Below are positions 8,071-16,085 of a stretch of 25,128 bases of DNA, one piece after another. The notes below the pieces were generated by a model that saw only the letters and a list, made by a program, of their open reading frames with translations, was not told the origin of the DNA and made no database searches. The position numbers and the translations under genes were made by a program. The DNA is from Acetobacteraceae bacterium. GTDB taxonomy: Bacteria > Pseudomonadota > Alphaproteobacteria > Acetobacterales > Acetobacteraceae. The stretch spans positions 1 to 25,128 of the forward strand of contig JANXRT010000529.1 in the NCBI GenBank assembly GCA_025356735.1, in the 5' to 3' direction. Positions within the stretch are counted from its first letter, which is position 1. Each line of letters opens with the position of its first letter.

Positions 8071-8703
8071 GTGAACCTTGGGAGCATCATTCTTACGGGA
8101 ACTGTGCACAACACTGATGCAGCGGCGGCATTGGCTCAGGGAGATGCCCTTATTGCAGATAATGCGCTGGCAGCCCTGCCGTTCACAACGGACCTATCAG
8201 GGACCGATCTCGGCGGCCTCACGCTGACACCAGGCGTCTACAAGTTTGCTTCATCTGCACAGTTGACGGGAACACTCATTCTAAATTCATTAGGCAATTC
8301 GAATGCGCTGTTCGTATTTCAGATTGGCACTACGCTGACGACTGGAAATGCTTCCAATGTCAGTGTTATCAATGGCGGCACCAATGTCGGCGTGTACTGG
8401 GACGTTGGTAGTTCAGCGACCCTTGGCACAAGCACAGTGTTTGCAGGGAATATTCTTGCTGACCAGAGCATCACCTTAAATACAACGGCCGGCATTCTCT
8501 GCGGCAGGGCCATAGCGCTAAATGCTGCGGTGACAATGGACACGAACACCATCTCCGACAGTTGCAGCGGCCGTACGGACTTTGGCAGTGGCGGCTTCGG
8601 TGGCGGCTTCGGCGGGACCACCGTTCCGGAACCTGCCTCTCTGACACTTCTAGGCATTGGTGCAGCGGCTCTCGGCATAACTGTTCGGCGTAGGAGAGCA
8701 TAA
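8071..8703 (+). pseudogene. Ice-binding-like (DUF3494) PEP-CTERM protein lacking its N-terminus
   Basis: The frame encodes the DUF3494/ice-binding beta-solenoid: TGTVHNTDAAAALAQGDA, LGGLTLTPGVYKFASSAQLTGTL, FVFQIGTTLTTGNAS, VYWDVGSSATLGTSTVFAGNILADQSITLNT. A glycine-rich linker (GGFGGGFGG) leads to a complete PEP-CTERM sorting tag: VPEP, a hydrophobic helix and RRRR at the very end (185-210). The usual signal peptide and first 60 or so residues of the domain are missing. The readable frame begins directly after the kinase stop, in the same frame, with only a GTG as a possible start. Without a signal peptide it cannot reach exosortase, so it is probably non-functional. The segment is visibly less GC-rich than its neighbours, which suggests a separate origin. 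It is called a pseudogene, though a short leaderless ORF cannot be excluded. Confidence 0.78.
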
Positions 8704-8913
8704 TCATTCCCTAATCTGGCTAGTTGGAGAGAGAACGGAGTTGGTTGAGGATCCTCTTGAGAATTGCTCACATGCTAAATGACTAGGGGTGGCGACTTGC
8801 AGGGGGCGCAAAGGATGGTACCTCTGCTCAGGTGTTTTTGAAGGGGAATAGTTGCGACTAGGCGAGGCTTTGCAGGCCGCTCATGTCGAAAGCGTTTGCT
8901 TCAGCTGCGGCAC

Positions 8914-10749
8914 TCACCGACGTGCGAAAGGAACGATTTTTGCTCCGGAGTACCCTTGATCGTCCAAGCATCCCTCCATCGCCTGAGCAAGCGTGGCGGG
9001 GCTGAAGGGTTTGAAAAGACGCGGCAGAGCAGGCATAGCGTTGCGGTGTAGATCCGGATGGTTCGTGGCAAGCAGGATGGCTAGTCCCGGCCATAGTCTT
9101 TGCACTTCCGCAGCGAGTTCAACGCCCGTCGCACCGGGCACCGTGTAATCCGTGATCACCAGTTCAACCTCCGCGCAAGCCGCCAGCATCTCCAGCGCTT
9201 CCTGGCCCGACGCGGCGGCGAACACCGTATAGCCGAGTGCCTCCAGCATACCGACTGTCGTCTGCAGCACGAGAGGATCATCGTCAACGACCAGTATTGT
9301 GCGACCGCCCGGCGGTTTCGTTTGGACTGGCTCGGAAGTTTCCACTGAAGAAACGGTGGCCGCGATCTCCGCCCGAGGAAGCCACAGCTCGGCGCTTGTG
9401 CCGGCCTTGTCCTGACTGCGCAGCACGAGCTGGCCCCCGGATTGGGCGGCAAGGCCGTGCACCATCGACAGCCCCAGCCCGGTGCCCTTGCCGGCGGCCT
9501 TGGTCGTGAAGAACGGCTCCATGGCTCGGATCAGGGTGGCCTCGTCCATTCCTTCGCCGGTGTCCGTCACGCTGAGCACGACATAGGATCCGATCGCCAG
9601 ACCCCCTGCCTCGCCCGGTTTCACCTCCTCCTCGCGCGCCGCGATCGTGAGTTCGCCACCCTCCGGCATGGCATCGCGCGCATTCACGGCCAGGTTGAGC
9701 AAGGCCAGCTCCAACTGGTTCGCGTCCACGTGGGCGGACGCCAGGACCGTCGGAAAACGGGTCTCGATCCTGACGCCGGCACCCAGCGAGCTGCGCAGCA
9801 GGTCCGCCATGCCGTGCGTCAGACCCTGCAGATCGACAACCTCCGGCTCCAGCGCCTGGCGGCGGCTGAAAGCCAGCAGGCGCTGGGTCAGCGCCGATCC
9901 CTTGTTGGCTGCCTTGACGGCGGTGTCGAGCAGCCGCGCGGCCCGTCGATCCTCCTGCGGCAGGTGTCCGCCAAGCAGTTCCAGGCTGCCCAGCACGATG
10001 GTGAGCAGGTTGTTGAAGTCATGCGCGATGCCGCCGGTAAGCTGTCCCATCGCCTCCATCTTCTGGGCGTGACGCAGCGCGGCCTCGGTTGCGCGATGCT
10101 CCGCCATCTGAGCCGTGAGCCTGGTGTTGATGGCATCAAGCTGGCTCGTCCGCTGGGCAAGATCGAGTTGCAGCCGGAGCATGTCGCCGAAACGCCGGCT
10201 GGACTGCCAGCTGGTGACGGCCAGTGCCGCAAGGAAGACCACGCTCATCCCGGCAGCGGCGAGGGACCGCTGCGTCCCTTCCGAAGCGAACCGGATGGCG
10301 AGGGGCAGACCAGCCGGCAGGATGTAGGCGAGCACGGTGGGCAGGTGCGCGAAGTGAAACGCCGCGGCACCCGCGCACATGCCCCCGATGAGGAACGCCC
10401 AGAGAAGCTGGTATGTCTCGGATGGAGGAAACAGCAGGAGCGCTCCGCTACCCCAGGCCAGGCCGGAAGCAAGCGCGCCGCACGTGCCGAGGATGGCCCA
10501 TTTCCGGCGCTGCGCCGCATCGGGCGGGGCGCTGCGGTAAGCCCGCCAGACCGCAAGCCGTGAAACCGCAAGCGACAGGACGACCGCCAGCCAGGCGTAG
10601 AGTTCATCGTTCCGTCCGACGCCGACGAGCACCGCCGCCATGAGTGTGGCGTTGACGATCGAGACGATCATCGTGGCCGGTATCTGCTGATAGACCGCTC
10701 GGACCCGCTCGGCGCGGATGTCGGCTTCGGAGGTGATCAACTCGCTCAT
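8914..10749 (-). CDS. Membrane-bound hybrid sensor histidine kinase with C-terminal receiver
   Basis: The 611-residue protein starts with a membrane domain of about five or six helices (residues 26-180), without a recognisable periplasmic sensor. A coiled coil (192-235) leads to the HisKA domain with His243 in GGIAHDFNNLL. The ATPase domain has the N-box NLAVNARDAMPEGG (352-365), DTGEGMD (396-402), EPFFTTK (411-417) and GKGTGLGLSMVHG (420-432). A receiver follows with Asp489-491, phospho-acceptor Asp534 (VITDYTVPG) and Lys580 (LFKPF). The H-box type is that of NtrB-like and other GIAHDFNN kinases. All catalytic residues are present. It is divergent from the heme peroxidase; the 256-base gap between them holds a perfect palindrome and a CRP-like box, so the two may be co-regulated. 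The stimulus is unknown. Confidence 0.93.
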   Translation of the reverse strand: MSELITSEADIRAERVRAVYQQIPATMIVSIVNATLMAAVLVGVGRNDELYAWLAVVLSLAVSRLAVWRAYRSAPPDAAQRRKWAILGTCGALASGLAWGSGALLLFPPSETYQLLWAFLIGGMCAGAAAFHFAHLPTVLAYILPAGLPLAIRFASEGTQRSLAAAGMSVVFLAALAVTSWQSSRRFGDMLRLQLDLAQRTSQLDAINTRLTAQMAEHRATEAALRHAQKMEAMGQLTGGIAHDFNNLLTIVLGSLELLGGHLPQEDRRAARLLDTAVKAANKGSALTQRLLAFSRRQALEPEVVDLQGLTHGMADLLRSSLGAGVRIETRFPTVLASAHVDANQLELALLNLAVNARDAMPEGGELTIAAREEEVKPGEAGGLAIGSYVVLSVTDTGEGMDEATLIRAMEPFFTTKAAGKGTGLGLSMVHGLAAQSGGQLVLRSQDKAGTSAELWLPRAEIAATVSSVETSEPVQTKPPGGRTILVVDDDPLVLQTTVGMLEALGYTVFAAASGQEALEMLAACAEVELVITDYTVPGATGVELAAEVQRLWPGLAILLATNHPDLHRNAMPALPRLFKPFSPATLAQAMEGCLDDQGYSGAKIVPFARR

Positions 10750-10811
10750 TGGTTTCCCAACATTCGGGCAGCCCGACGAGGTGGCTTGGGGAGAACGTCA
10801 GGTCACGGCCT

Positions 10812-10828
10812 TTCTATAGCCTATAGAA
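10812..10828. promoter_or_regulatory. Perfect palindrome TTCTATAG-C-CTATAGAA
   Basis: Two exact eight-base arms flank one base, 62 bases before the hybrid kinase start and 178 bases before the peroxidase start. The palindrome is AT-rich in a GC-rich setting and sits in the gap between divergent genes, as an operator for a dimeric regulator would. A single TTCTATAG arm recurs at 12593-12600. Operator function is inferred. Confidence 0.5.
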
Positions 10829-10932
10829 GCACGATTGGGGCTGAAATTGATCCCTCGTGGTGGCCGTCGCTCACGATGGACAAGATTAGCGAGATCGGGC
10901 CGGATGAACGGATCGCATCCTCATTCCGAAAC

Positions 10933-10948
10933 TGTAAGCGGCATCACA
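10933..10948 (+). promoter_or_regulatory. CRP/FNR-family-like box TGTAA-N6-TCACA before the peroxidase gene
   Basis: The 16-base site matches the CRP half-site palindrome at nine of ten fixed positions and lies with its end 57 bases before the peroxidase start. Its half-sites are identical to those of the box at 18862. It could also act on the divergent kinase gene. Confidence 0.55.
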
Positions 10949-11005
10949 TTCGGATCGCAAAGTACAGCGTAGAGGAAACGACAGTAATCAGCCCAGGAGG
11001 AAACG

Positions 11006-12535
11006 ATGTCTGCCAATCACGGCTCTCCCCCGCGCGGCCTTGCCGCCACGAGGTCTCCGCTTTTTCAGGGTCGCTTCGGTCGAATGTTCCGAAACCTTGC
11101 CGCGGCCCGGTTCGGAAACACCGAGGCGGACAATCTGGCGAACCTCGCGGCCTTGGCCGACGCCATGAAGGGGGGAGATGATCCTCCGACCGACGGACCC
11201 GATCCGGAGGAAAGCGGCATTCCATCCCTCTACACGTATTTCGGTCAGTTCGTGGACCATGACATCACGTTCGATCCGGTCAGCGTGCTGACCAAGTCGC
11301 AGGACCCTGACGGGCTCGTCGATTTTCGCAGCCCGGCGCTGGACCTGGACAATGTCTACGGTCGTGGACCGAGCGACCAGCCATACATGTACGACGGCCT
11401 GAAGTTCCGGCTGGGCGAACCGCTTGCCGGCGACGGGGTGGTCGGCGCCACCGACCTGCCGCGATTCGCCGGCCGCGCGCTGATCGGCGATCCGCGCAAC
11501 GACGAGAACAGCATCATCTCGCAGCTGCAGGGATTGTTCCACCGGTTCCACAACCGGATGGTCGACGACAATCCCAGCCTGAGCTTCGAGAAGCTTCAGG
11601 AACGGGTTCGTTTTCATTATCAATACATGATCCTGCATGATTTCCTGCCGCGGATCGTCAGCTCGACGGTCTTGGATGGCCTCAAAACCGGCAGCCATTA
11701 CGACCGAAGCAAGTTGAAGTTCTTCCATTGGAAGAACATACCGTTCATGCCGGTCGAGTTTTCCGTCGCGGCCTACCGCCTCGGTCATTCGATGGTCCGG
11801 CCCGGCTACCGCCTCAACAATGCGGCCAACATGCTGCTGCCGATCTTCCCGACGGCGGCCTCGCCGATCGGCCTGACCGGCTTTCAGACGATGGCCGAAG
11901 GCCGGGCGATCGATTGGGGGCGGTTCATTGATGTCGGTGCGCCTCGGCCCTATGGCGGTCCCGGCAAGGATGCGGACAACAAGCAGCGGCTGCAGTTCGC
12001 CTACCGCATCGACGCCTCGCTGGTCAATCCGTTGAGCAACCTGCCGCCGAACGTCGCTTCCGATCCCCCGCCATCCCTGGGGCTTCGCAATCTTGAGCGT
12101 GGCTGGCGGCTCGGACTGCCCACCGGCCAGGCTGTCGCCAAGGCTATGGAACTTCCGGTCATTCCCGACGCCAAGCTTCTGATCAACAAGGCGGTGGACA
12201 CGCAGGACGACGGCGTCAAGCTGCTGCCCATCGACCAGGTGGCCAACGGCGCGTTCGCCAACAACTGTCCGCTCTGGGCCTACATCCTGGCCGAGGCCAG
12301 CCTGAACAGGAAACCCGTCGCGGTGCCGGCGGCGGGCGCGCCGGCGACCGTCAACACGCCGCAGCTTGGGCCGGTGGGTGGCAGGATCGTCGCCGAGGTC
12401 ATGCTCGGGCTGATGTTCGGGGACGGGTCATCCATGCTGTCGCTCGATCCCAGCTGGGCACCGGTCACCGGCACCGGCTTCAAGCTGAAGGACATGGTCG
12501 CCTACGCCCTGATGCAGGGACCGGCGCTTCACTGA
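11006..12535 (+). CDS. Animal-type heme peroxidase
   Basis: The 509-residue enzyme belongs to the peroxidase-cyclooxygenase (animal heme peroxidase) superfamily. GQFVDHDITF gives the distal pocket: Gln81, Asp84 (possible heme ester link), distal His85 and Asp86 (calcium ligand). DPRNDEN gives the catalytic Arg164 and Glu167 (second possible heme link). YRLGHSMVRPGYRL gives the proximal heme ligand His261. All expected catalytic residues are therefore present. It uses H2O2 to oxidise halides, thiocyanate or phenols. No N-terminal signal peptide is seen, which is odd for a family often exported. The start is well fixed by AGGAGG just upstream of the ATG. A CRP-like box lies upstream, a membrane protein gene downstream on the same strand, and an H2O2-producing type of oxidase in the next operon. 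Confidence 0.95.
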   Translation: MSANHGSPPRGLAATRSPLFQGRFGRMFRNLAAARFGNTEADNLANLAALADAMKGGDDPPTDGPDPEESGIPSLYTYFGQFVDHDITFDPVSVLTKSQDPDGLVDFRSPALDLDNVYGRGPSDQPYMYDGLKFRLGEPLAGDGVVGATDLPRFAGRALIGDPRNDENSIISQLQGLFHRFHNRMVDDNPSLSFEKLQERVRFHYQYMILHDFLPRIVSSTVLDGLKTGSHYDRSKLKFFHWKNIPFMPVEFSVAAYRLGHSMVRPGYRLNNAANMLLPIFPTAASPIGLTGFQTMAEGRAIDWGRFIDVGAPRPYGGPGKDADNKQRLQFAYRIDASLVNPLSNLPPNVASDPPPSLGLRNLERGWRLGLPTGQAVAKAMELPVIPDAKLLINKAVDTQDDGVKLLPIDQVANGAFANNCPLWAYILAEASLNRKPVAVPAAGAPATVNTPQLGPVGGRIVAEVMLGLMFGDGSSMLSLDPSWAPVTGTGFKLKDMVAYALMQGPALH

Positions 12536-12541
12536 CGCGAG

Positions 12542-12593
12542 ACGGGAGAGTCTGGGGTTCGGGAGGGTCGAACCTGAGCGAAGGCTCTCCCGT
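12542..12593. terminator. Nested hairpin between the peroxidase and membrane protein genes
   Basis: An outer nine-base-pair stem (ACGGGAGAG at 12542-12550, CTCTCCCGT at 12585-12593) encloses an inner hairpin (GGTTCG at 12556-12561, CGAACC at 12569-12574). It begins seven bases after the peroxidase stop. There is no U-tract. It could end, process or stabilise the transcript; function is inferred. Confidence 0.5.
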
Positions 12594-12647
12594 TCTATAG
12601 GCCGGCTCGCTTTTCTGCGCGGCGCGCCCGGTGCAAGGGAGATATCC

Positions 12648-13565
12648 GTGTTGTTCAACAGCTCGATTCTTGATGTGACGGTCGGACTGGTATTCAGCTT
12701 CCTGGCGCTCAGCCTGGCCACCGGGATGATCGTCGAAGCGATTTCGTCCCTCCTGAAGCTGCGTGCCAGCACGCTGCGCCAAGGGGTCGGACAGTTGGTG
12801 AACGATCCGGGCTTCACCGCCTTGGCCAAGGACCTTTATGAACATGCGGCGGTCAACCCGCGCGGCTCAGGGGCTGGCAGGAACGACGCCGATCAGCCCG
12901 CCTACATCGAGGCCCAGCAGTTCGCCAATGCTCTGCTGGATGTCACCGGAATGTCGCCCGTCCTTGCGAGCACAGAAGCCACGGACACCACGTCCCCGGT
13001 CGGGGCGCTGAAGGCCGCCGTGGATGCCAACGTGCCGCCGGCGACGAATGCCCAGATCAACCAGCTGCTGACCGGCATCATCAATCGCACCCTGGGCAAT
13101 CCGGCCGAACTGAAGCGGGAGATCGCAGCCTGGTTCGACAACGGCATGGACCGGGTAAGCGGGGGCTACAAGCGCTGGTCACAGATAACCTCGGTCATCG
13201 TTGCACTCGTGTTGGCAGCGGCCCTGAACGTGGATGCGCTCCGCATCGGCCGGACGCTGTGGGACCAGCCGGCGATCGCCGACCACCTGAAGGCCAGCGG
13301 CAGCACGCTGAGCCTTGACGACGCGCTGACCGAGATGAACACCAACCTGCCGGTTGGCTGGCCGCAGGGATTCCTGATGAAGGCCGGAGCCACGGCCGAT
13401 CCGGTTCACATAACCAGACAGGACGGGTTGAGGTCGGCTCCTGGCTGGATGCTTTCGGCCTTGGCCACTCTGTTCGGGGCGCCGTTCTGGTTCGACATCC
13501 TGCAACGGGCCGTACGATTGAAGGGGACAGGTCCGGCGCCGGCTGCCGACGAGAAGAAAATATAG
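12648..13565 (+). CDS. Membrane protein of unknown function downstream of the peroxidase
   Basis: The 305-residue protein is not assigned to a named family. Residues 8-30 form a first membrane helix (VTVGLVFSFLALSLATGMIVEAI), followed by a basic and soluble segment of about 140 residues; a second helix lies near 175-198 (ITSVIVALVLAAALNVDAL) and a third near 270-290 (GWMLSALATLFGAPFWFDIL). The start is a GTG with AAGGGAGA upstream, spaced well for translation; no ATG fits as well. The gene follows the peroxidase by 112 bases with a nested hairpin between, so it may be a second cistron or separately controlled. It may anchor or partner the peroxidase, but nothing in the sequence proves that. 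It ends 34 bases from the converging GH31 gene. Confidence 0.85.
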   Translation: MLFNSSILDVTVGLVFSFLALSLATGMIVEAISSLLKLRASTLRQGVGQLVNDPGFTALAKDLYEHAAVNPRGSGAGRNDADQPAYIEAQQFANALLDVTGMSPVLASTEATDTTSPVGALKAAVDANVPPATNAQINQLLTGIINRTLGNPAELKREIAAWFDNGMDRVSGGYKRWSQITSVIVALVLAAALNVDALRIGRTLWDQPAIADHLKASGSTLSLDDALTEMNTNLPVGWPQGFLMKAGATADPVHITRQDGLRSAPGWMLSALATLFGAPFWFDILQRAVRLKGTGPAPAADEKKI

Positions 13566-13599
13566 CCGCGCTTCGAAGGTCAGCCTGCCACCGGTTCCG

Positions 13600-16053
13600 C
13601 TACATCCGCAACGTCGTCACGCCAGCGGATTGCCCGAGCTTGACGAGCACCGTCCGGGTAAGGGCGTCGAAGCGCCACGCCTCGGTCGCCGTATCGAACG
13701 TTGCCTGCGTGATGGCGTCCGTCAGCGGCGCGCCGTTCCGCGTGATCGACGCGGGCGCGGCGTCGGCGTGAACCTGCAACGACGTCGCGGCAGGCCGGGC
13801 CGAGACCGCGATGGTCGTGCCGGTCGCATCCTTGGCGCACGTCACCTCGGTGCCGTCGAACGCGGTGAACTGCGACGAGCCGGCGGGGAAGATCAGAAAA
13901 CTCCAGGCGCCGTCCGGCGTGCGGAGCGCGGGGTTGTTGACGTAGTCGGCGTCGCAAAGCGTGTCGACATCGTCCGCCAACATCGGCACGATCGCCCCCT
14001 GCCGCACGAATACAGGAACGTGCGTCGGGTCGTGATCGGCCCAGCCAATCGTTTGCCTGCCGGCGTGGCGGGCACCGGTCCAGAAGTCGAACCAGTTTCC
14101 CTCGGGCAGATAGACCTGCCGCGCCGTGGCGTTGGGGCTGACGATCGGCGCCACCAGAAGCTCGTCGCCGAAATGATAGACATGGCGGACGCCGAAAACG
14201 TTGCCGTCGGCCTGCGAGAGCAGGACCAGCGGCCGGATAATCGGCAGCCCGGTCATGCTGGCGCGTTTCGCATAGGTGTAGATGTACGGAAACAACCTCG
14301 TGTGCAGGCGGGCATAAAATCGAAAGTTGTCGAGCGCCTGCTCGCCGTAGCGCCAGGGATACTGCAACTCGCGGGTAACCTGACGGTGCATCTGCATAAT
14401 CGGCGAGAAGCAGCCGAACTGGGTCCAGCGCATGAACAGGTCCGGCGGCGACCCGCTGAAGTTGGTATCCTGGTAGCCGCCGGTGTCGTGGCCCCAGATG
14501 GCGTAGCCGCTCATCGCCGCCGACTGGCCGGCGACTATCACCGACGGCAAGCCGTTGTCGCCGAAATTGGGCTCGTTGTCGCCGGCCCAGCTGCCCGGCA
14601 GCGCCTGCGAGCCGACGAAGCCGCTGCGCGCGAACAGGATGCCGTCCGGCCCCAGCACCTCCTGGACGGCGCGCTGGTACTCGAGGCAATAGGCGTTCCG
14701 CATCTCGACTCCGGTGCGGCCGTCGGCATAGTGCGCGCCCGGCGGAATATAGGTGTTGATCCCGTTGCCGCTCTCGCCGTCATCGGTCTTGAAGCCGCCG
14801 ATGGCCGACTGCTTCGTCCCCGACCGGGTCGTCACCTTCGCTTCCTCGACAAGCCGGCCGAGCTTGCCCGCGACCGCCTGGCGTGCCTGCGGATTGGTGA
14901 AGTCGATCGGGCTGCCGTGCCCCTTCCACCACGGCACCACGAGCGGCGGTCCGTCCGCCGACTGGCGCACGAACAGGCCCGCCGCCGCCATCTCGTCGTA
15001 GCCCTCGGCGCGGCCGAGATCCTGTCCCGGCACCTGTTCGTCGAACGAGGACACGTTCACGAATGGCGTCATCCAGCAAATGACCTTCAGCCCGTTGCCC
15101 TGCAGGAACGTCATCATCTCCGCGACGGAGGCGAAGCCGGCATGGTCCTCGCCGTCGATCGACGCGCCGCGGCCGAACTGGGCCATGTTTAAACGAAAAT
15201 CGTTGTAGCCGATTTCCCACGGCGAATCGAACACGAACGCTGAAACCGGGATGCCGCGCTTGCGGAACTGGGTGACCGCGTAGCGCACCTCGCCGCCGCT
15301 GCGCCAGATGTCCGACGAGATCCACGGGCCGAAGGTGAACGGCGGCGGCAGCGGCGGCCGGCCCGCATACGCCGTGAAGCGGGAGACGACGTCCGCGAGG
15401 TGCGGGCCGAACACCACGTTGAAGCGCAGGCTGGGAAAGAAGTTGGCGACCACATAACGCCCCGCCGCCGCCGCGCGCATGTCGAACCGGCTCTCCGCGG
15501 CCGAGTCCAGATGGAAGCCGTAACCGCGGCTGCTCACGAACCACGGCGCCACCTTGTAGGACCGGTCGGTCTTGACGCCCGGCTCGTCGAAGGTGAGCGT
15601 GTCCACTACCCGCCCGGCAGCATCGAGGTTCACGAAGCGCTCGCCGAAGCCGTAGAAATGCTCGGTCGCATCCGATGGCGCGGCGACCGCCGTGGCAAGC
15701 GGGACCGTGCCGCCCCAATCGGTGACCTCGTAGCGCATTACGCCGTCGTGCGGAAAGGTCAGCCGCGCGGTGACGCTGCCCGCTCCAAGCCGCTGCGTGA
15801 GCTCGACCCCGCCCGGCACGTCGCGGCTGGACAGGACCTCGCCGACGAACGCCGCTCCGCCCGGCAGTTGCACCGCAGGCGGCGCGAAACCGACGACGAG
15901 CGCGTGCTGCGCGCCGCCGAGATCCGGGCCGGCAAGTGCTACATGCCCCGATTGCCGGTAGATGCGTCCCTGCAGCCCAGCGGAATCGACCGCGATGAAC
16001 GGTCCGGACGGCTGCAACACCCAGGCGACGTCCTGCGGAAACGGGTTGGCCAT
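13600..16053 (-). CDS. Glycoside hydrolase family 31 (alpha-glucosidase / alpha-xylosidase type)
   Basis: The 817-residue protein has the full GH31 layout: an N-terminal beta-sandwich (about 1-235, with HFYGFGERF, 132-140), the TIM barrel (about 240-590), and two C-terminal beta domains. The catalytic nucleophile is Asp424 in GGFKTDDGES, corresponding to the KTDFGE motif of E. coli YicI; the acid/base is Asp492 in GSWAGDNEPNF. The long KTD loop and RSGFVGSQALPGSWAGD are typical of bacterial alpha-xylosidases and alpha-glucosidases. No signal peptide is visible. It is the second gene of a minus-strand operon, 32 bases after the copper oxidase stop, with GGGGAG seven bases before the ATG. It could release glucose, xylose or galactose units that feed the oxidase, which is inference. 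Confidence 0.93.
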   Translation of the reverse strand: MANPFPQDVAWVLQPSGPFIAVDSAGLQGRIYRQSGHVALAGPDLGGAQHALVVGFAPPAVQLPGGAAFVGEVLSSRDVPGGVELTQRLGAGSVTARLTFPHDGVMRYEVTDWGGTVPLATAVAAPSDATEHFYGFGERFVNLDAAGRVVDTLTFDEPGVKTDRSYKVAPWFVSSRGYGFHLDSAAESRFDMRAAAAGRYVVANFFPSLRFNVVFGPHLADVVSRFTAYAGRPPLPPPFTFGPWISSDIWRSGGEVRYAVTQFRKRGIPVSAFVFDSPWEIGYNDFRLNMAQFGRGASIDGEDHAGFASVAEMMTFLQGNGLKVICWMTPFVNVSSFDEQVPGQDLGRAEGYDEMAAAGLFVRQSADGPPLVVPWWKGHGSPIDFTNPQARQAVAGKLGRLVEEAKVTTRSGTKQSAIGGFKTDDGESGNGINTYIPPGAHYADGRTGVEMRNAYCLEYQRAVQEVLGPDGILFARSGFVGSQALPGSWAGDNEPNFGDNGLPSVIVAGQSAAMSGYAIWGHDTGGYQDTNFSGSPPDLFMRWTQFGCFSPIMQMHRQVTRELQYPWRYGEQALDNFRFYARLHTRLFPYIYTYAKRASMTGLPIIRPLVLLSQADGNVFGVRHVYHFGDELLVAPIVSPNATARQVYLPEGNWFDFWTGARHAGRQTIGWADHDPTHVPVFVRQGAIVPMLADDVDTLCDADYVNNPALRTPDGAWSFLIFPAGSSQFTAFDGTEVTCAKDATGTTIAVSARPAATSLQVHADAAPASITRNGAPLTDAITQATFDTATEAWRFDALTRTVLVKLGQSAGVTTLRM

Positions 16054-16085
16054 CGCATCGCTCCCCGATCTATGGGCCTCTTAGC

